64,000 nucleotides of DNA from assembly GCA_963708775.1 (NCBI GenBank), contig CAVPTI010000010.1, positions 310,001 through 374,000 on the forward strand. The letters are read 5' to 3'. The translations under genes were made by a program, and so were the position numbers. How positions within the stretch are numbered: the stretch's first letter is position 1; each line of letters opens with the position of its first letter. The stretch comes from JAGVSR01 sp963708775 (lineage in GTDB: Bacteria > Pseudomonadota > Alphaproteobacteria > Rhizobiales > Hyphomicrobiaceae). The notes below the pieces were generated by a model. The model was not told where the DNA came from. It made no database searches and saw only the letters and a program-made list of their open reading frames with translations. This document shows, piece after piece, positions 61,900 through 64,000 of the stretch.

Positions 61900-64000
61900 A
61901 TGGCCCATAAGAACCAGCCGGCCCGCATCACGGCCCAGGAAGCTCTGCAGTTCCACGCCCAGGGTAAACCGGGAAAACTCGAGATCACGCCCACGAAGCC
62001 GCTGGCCACGCAGCGCGATCTTTCGCTTGCTTACTCGCCCGGGGTTGCCGTGCCCGTCGAAGCAATCGCTGAGAACCCGGCTTTAGCCTACGACTACACG
62101 AACAAGGGCAACCTCGTTGCCGTGGTCTCCAACGGTACGGCGATCCTGGGCCTTGGTAACCTCGGAGCGCTGGCATCTAAGCCTGTGATGGAAGGCAAAG
62201 GTGCGCTGTTCAAGCGCTTTGCTGATATCGACGCCATGGACCTCCTCGTCTCAACCGAGGACGTGGACGCATTCATCAACTGCGTGCGCTATCTCGGCCC
62301 TTCATTTGGCGGCATCAACCTTGAAGACATCAAGGCTCCGGACTGCTTCATCATCGAAGAGAAGCTGAAGGAACTGCTCGATATCCCGGTATTCCACGAT
62401 GACCAGCATGGCACGGCCATCATCGCCGCCGCTGGCCTCTTGAACGCGCTCGAGTTGACGGGCCGCTCGATCGAGAACTTCAAGCTTGTCGTCAACGGCG
62501 CAGGTGCCGCTGGCATCGCCTGCCTTGAGCTCCTGGGCTCGCTCGGCATGCCACGCAAGAACGTCATTTTCTGCGACACGAAAGGCGTCATCTACCAAGG
62601 CCGCAAGGAAGGCATGAATCAGTGGAAGTCGGCTTATGCGGCCAAGACAAAGGCGCGAACGCTGGCAGAAGCTCTGGATGGCGCGGATGCCTTCTTTGGC
62701 CTCTCTGCCAAGGGTGCCGTGACCGCGGAGATGGTCCGATCGATGGCGCCGAAGCCGATCATTTTCGCGATGGCAAATCCCGATCCTGAGATCACGCCGG
62801 AAGAAGTCGCAGCCGTTCGATCCGATGCGATCATGGCCACGGGCCGATCGGACTATCCCAATCAGGTAAACAACGTTCTCGGCTTTCCCTTCATCTTCCG
62901 AGGCGCGCTTGATGTGCAGGCAAGCACGATCAACGACGCCATGAAGATCGCAGCGACGAAGGCATTGGCCGAACTCGCGCGCCAGGAAGTCCCCGACCAA
63001 GTCGCCGCCGCGTTCCACGGCCGCCGCCCGACATTCGGTCCGGAATACATCATTCCCGCACCGTTTGACCCGCGCCTCATCAGCCACGTGCCGCCTGCTG
63101 TTGCAAAGGCTGCCATGGAATCGGGCGTCGCCCGCCGTCCGATCGTGGATATGGAAGCCTACGTCGCGCGCCTGAAGGGCCGTCTCGATCCCGTGACCGG
63201 TTGGCTACAGGCAACCTTTGACACCGTCCGCCAGGAACCCAAGCGCGTCGTCTTCGCCGAGGGCGAGGACCCCGCTGTGATCCGCGCCGCAAACACCTAC
63301 TTGTCGCAAGGCTTCGGTCAGCCGATCCTCGTTGGCAGTAAAGACGTCATCAAGAAGCGCTTCGCAGAACTCGGCATCCCGTTGCGCGCCGAATTCGAAA
63401 TCATTGATACGAATCTCTCCGCACATGCTGATGAATTTGCCGAATTTCTCTATCAACGCCTCCAGCGCCGCGGCCACTTGAAGCGCGATTGCGAGCGTAT
63501 TGTGCGCAATGAGCGCAACGTCTTCGCTGCCCTCATGGTCGTGCACGGTTACGCTGATGCGATGGTATCCGGCGTGACGCGCAACTGGACGAGCGTATTC
63601 CAGGATGTACGCCGCGTGATGGATGCCAAGCCCGGCCGCAACATCATCGGCGTTTCACTCGCGCTCTGCCGGGGCCGAGCGGTGCTGATCGCCGACACCA
63701 GCGTCCACGATATGCCGACACCCGAGCAGCTTGCCAACATTGCCGTGGAAGCGGCAAAAGCCGCCCGCAATTTTGGTCTCGAACCGCGCGTCGCCATGCT
63801 CGCCTATTCGACATTTCGGACAGCCGCGCGGTGAACGCTCCGATGTGGTCCGCCAAGCCGTCGCCATTTTGGACGAGCGTCAGGTCGATTTCGAATACGA
63901 CGGCGACATGGCCGCTGACGTCGCGCTCAATGCCGATCTGATGAAGCTCTATCCGTTCTGCCGTCTCACCGACACGGCGAACGTGCTGATCATGCCGGCC
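61900..64000 (+). CDS. maeB: NADP-dependent malic enzyme, malic enzyme-phosphotransacetylase fusion (frameshifted, partial)
   Basis: Oxidatively decarboxylates malate to pyruvate with NADP. Residues 1-430 are malic enzyme: SLAYSPGVAVPV, VVSNGTAILGLGNLG, the metal-binding FHDDQHGTAIIAAAG and NGAGAAGIACLELL for the dinucleotide. After about residue 430 a phosphotransacetylase-like domain starts (RVVFAEGEDPAVIRAA), inactive as an acetyltransferase in characterised homologues. The frame breaks at about 63815; removing one T turns YSTFRT into YSTFGQPRGERSDVV and reading continues to the right edge. The ATG at 61900 (MAHKNQP) is preferred to an upstream frame start at 61825. Confidence 0.94.

Noticed and set aside
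1..64000. tRNA, rRNA, CRISPR arrays, insertion sequences
   Set aside because: I looked for cloverleaf-like stretches in the gaps, regular spacer-repeat arrays and transposase motifs, and found none that hold up by eye; a tRNA covariance search would be decisive.

Overview
The window is GC-rich, gene-dense chromosomal DNA from an alphaproteobacterium, most likely of the order Hyphomicrobiales (Hyphomicrobiaceae-like). The evidence is the gene neighbourhoods (hrcA-grpE next to divergent rph-rdgB-hemW; dnaK-dnaJ-pyrF-DUF1330-trmD), the DUF1674/SDHAF4 protein, the HWE kinase and the alphaproteobacterial RpoH promoter upstream of dnaK. Formate-tetrahydrofolate ligase together with class I fructose-1,6-bisphosphatase, phosphoribulokinase and ribulose-phosphate epimerase points to C1 and/or autotrophic carbon metabolism. 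RuBisCO and cbbR are not in the window. No rRNA, tRNA, CRISPR array, insertion sequence or prophage was recognised.

Layout. 1-2.7 kb: a TRAP transporter operon dctP-dctQ-dctM (dctM runs off the left edge). 2.8-3.9 kb: a small unknown gene and prmB. 4.0-8.0 kb: the Anbu cluster (proteasome-like protease, transglutaminase-like protein, alpha-E protein, circularly permuted ATP-grasp). 8.3-10.4 kb: an unusual alpha/beta hydrolase split by a membrane domain, convergent with a MoaD/ThiS-like protein. 10.8-12.5 kb: fhs. 12.75-16.8 kb: a type I secretion ABC protein, its HlyD partner and a HlyC-like toxin acyltransferase, with no toxin gene nearby. 17.0-22.3 kb: FBPase-PRK-rpe-hrpB. 22.3-29.4 kb: radC, map, rplS, trmD, pyrF and neighbours. 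29.5-36.5 kb: the heat-shock block dnaJ, dnaK, grpE, hrcA, with alkB and a DMT exporter inside it. 36.6-40.7 kb: rph, rdgB, hemW, a YqaA-type membrane protein and dsbB. 40.7-42.1 kb: a low-coding, repeat-bearing stretch with two small ORFs. 42.1-49.8 kb: HWE kinase, a secreted protein, cfa, HNH protein, EVE protein plus ETF-beta methyltransferase, acs. 49.9-58.8 kb: extensin-like protein, TadG-like VWA protein, SDHAF4, htpX, rsmB, heparinase-like protein, purH. 58.8-64 kb: mutS and divergent maeB (runs off the right edge).

The main caution for a reader is that ten reading-frame breaks occur in otherwise intact genes (MoaD-like, hlyD, four in the T1SS ABC gene, hrpB, the FMN reductase, hemW, maeB). 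Every one is repaired by removing a single base. Several hit housekeeping genes, so sequencing or assembly insertion errors are a better explanation than gene decay. Coordinates for those genes are given for the restored frame.

The most interesting biology is the membrane-split hydrolase, the ribosomal protein L19 with a helix-hairpin-helix-like tail, the RdgB with an extra C-terminal domain, the Anbu peptide-processing cluster, the toxin-less acyltransferase/T1SS locus and the cluster of GTTGCGTCC repeats near 41 kb.
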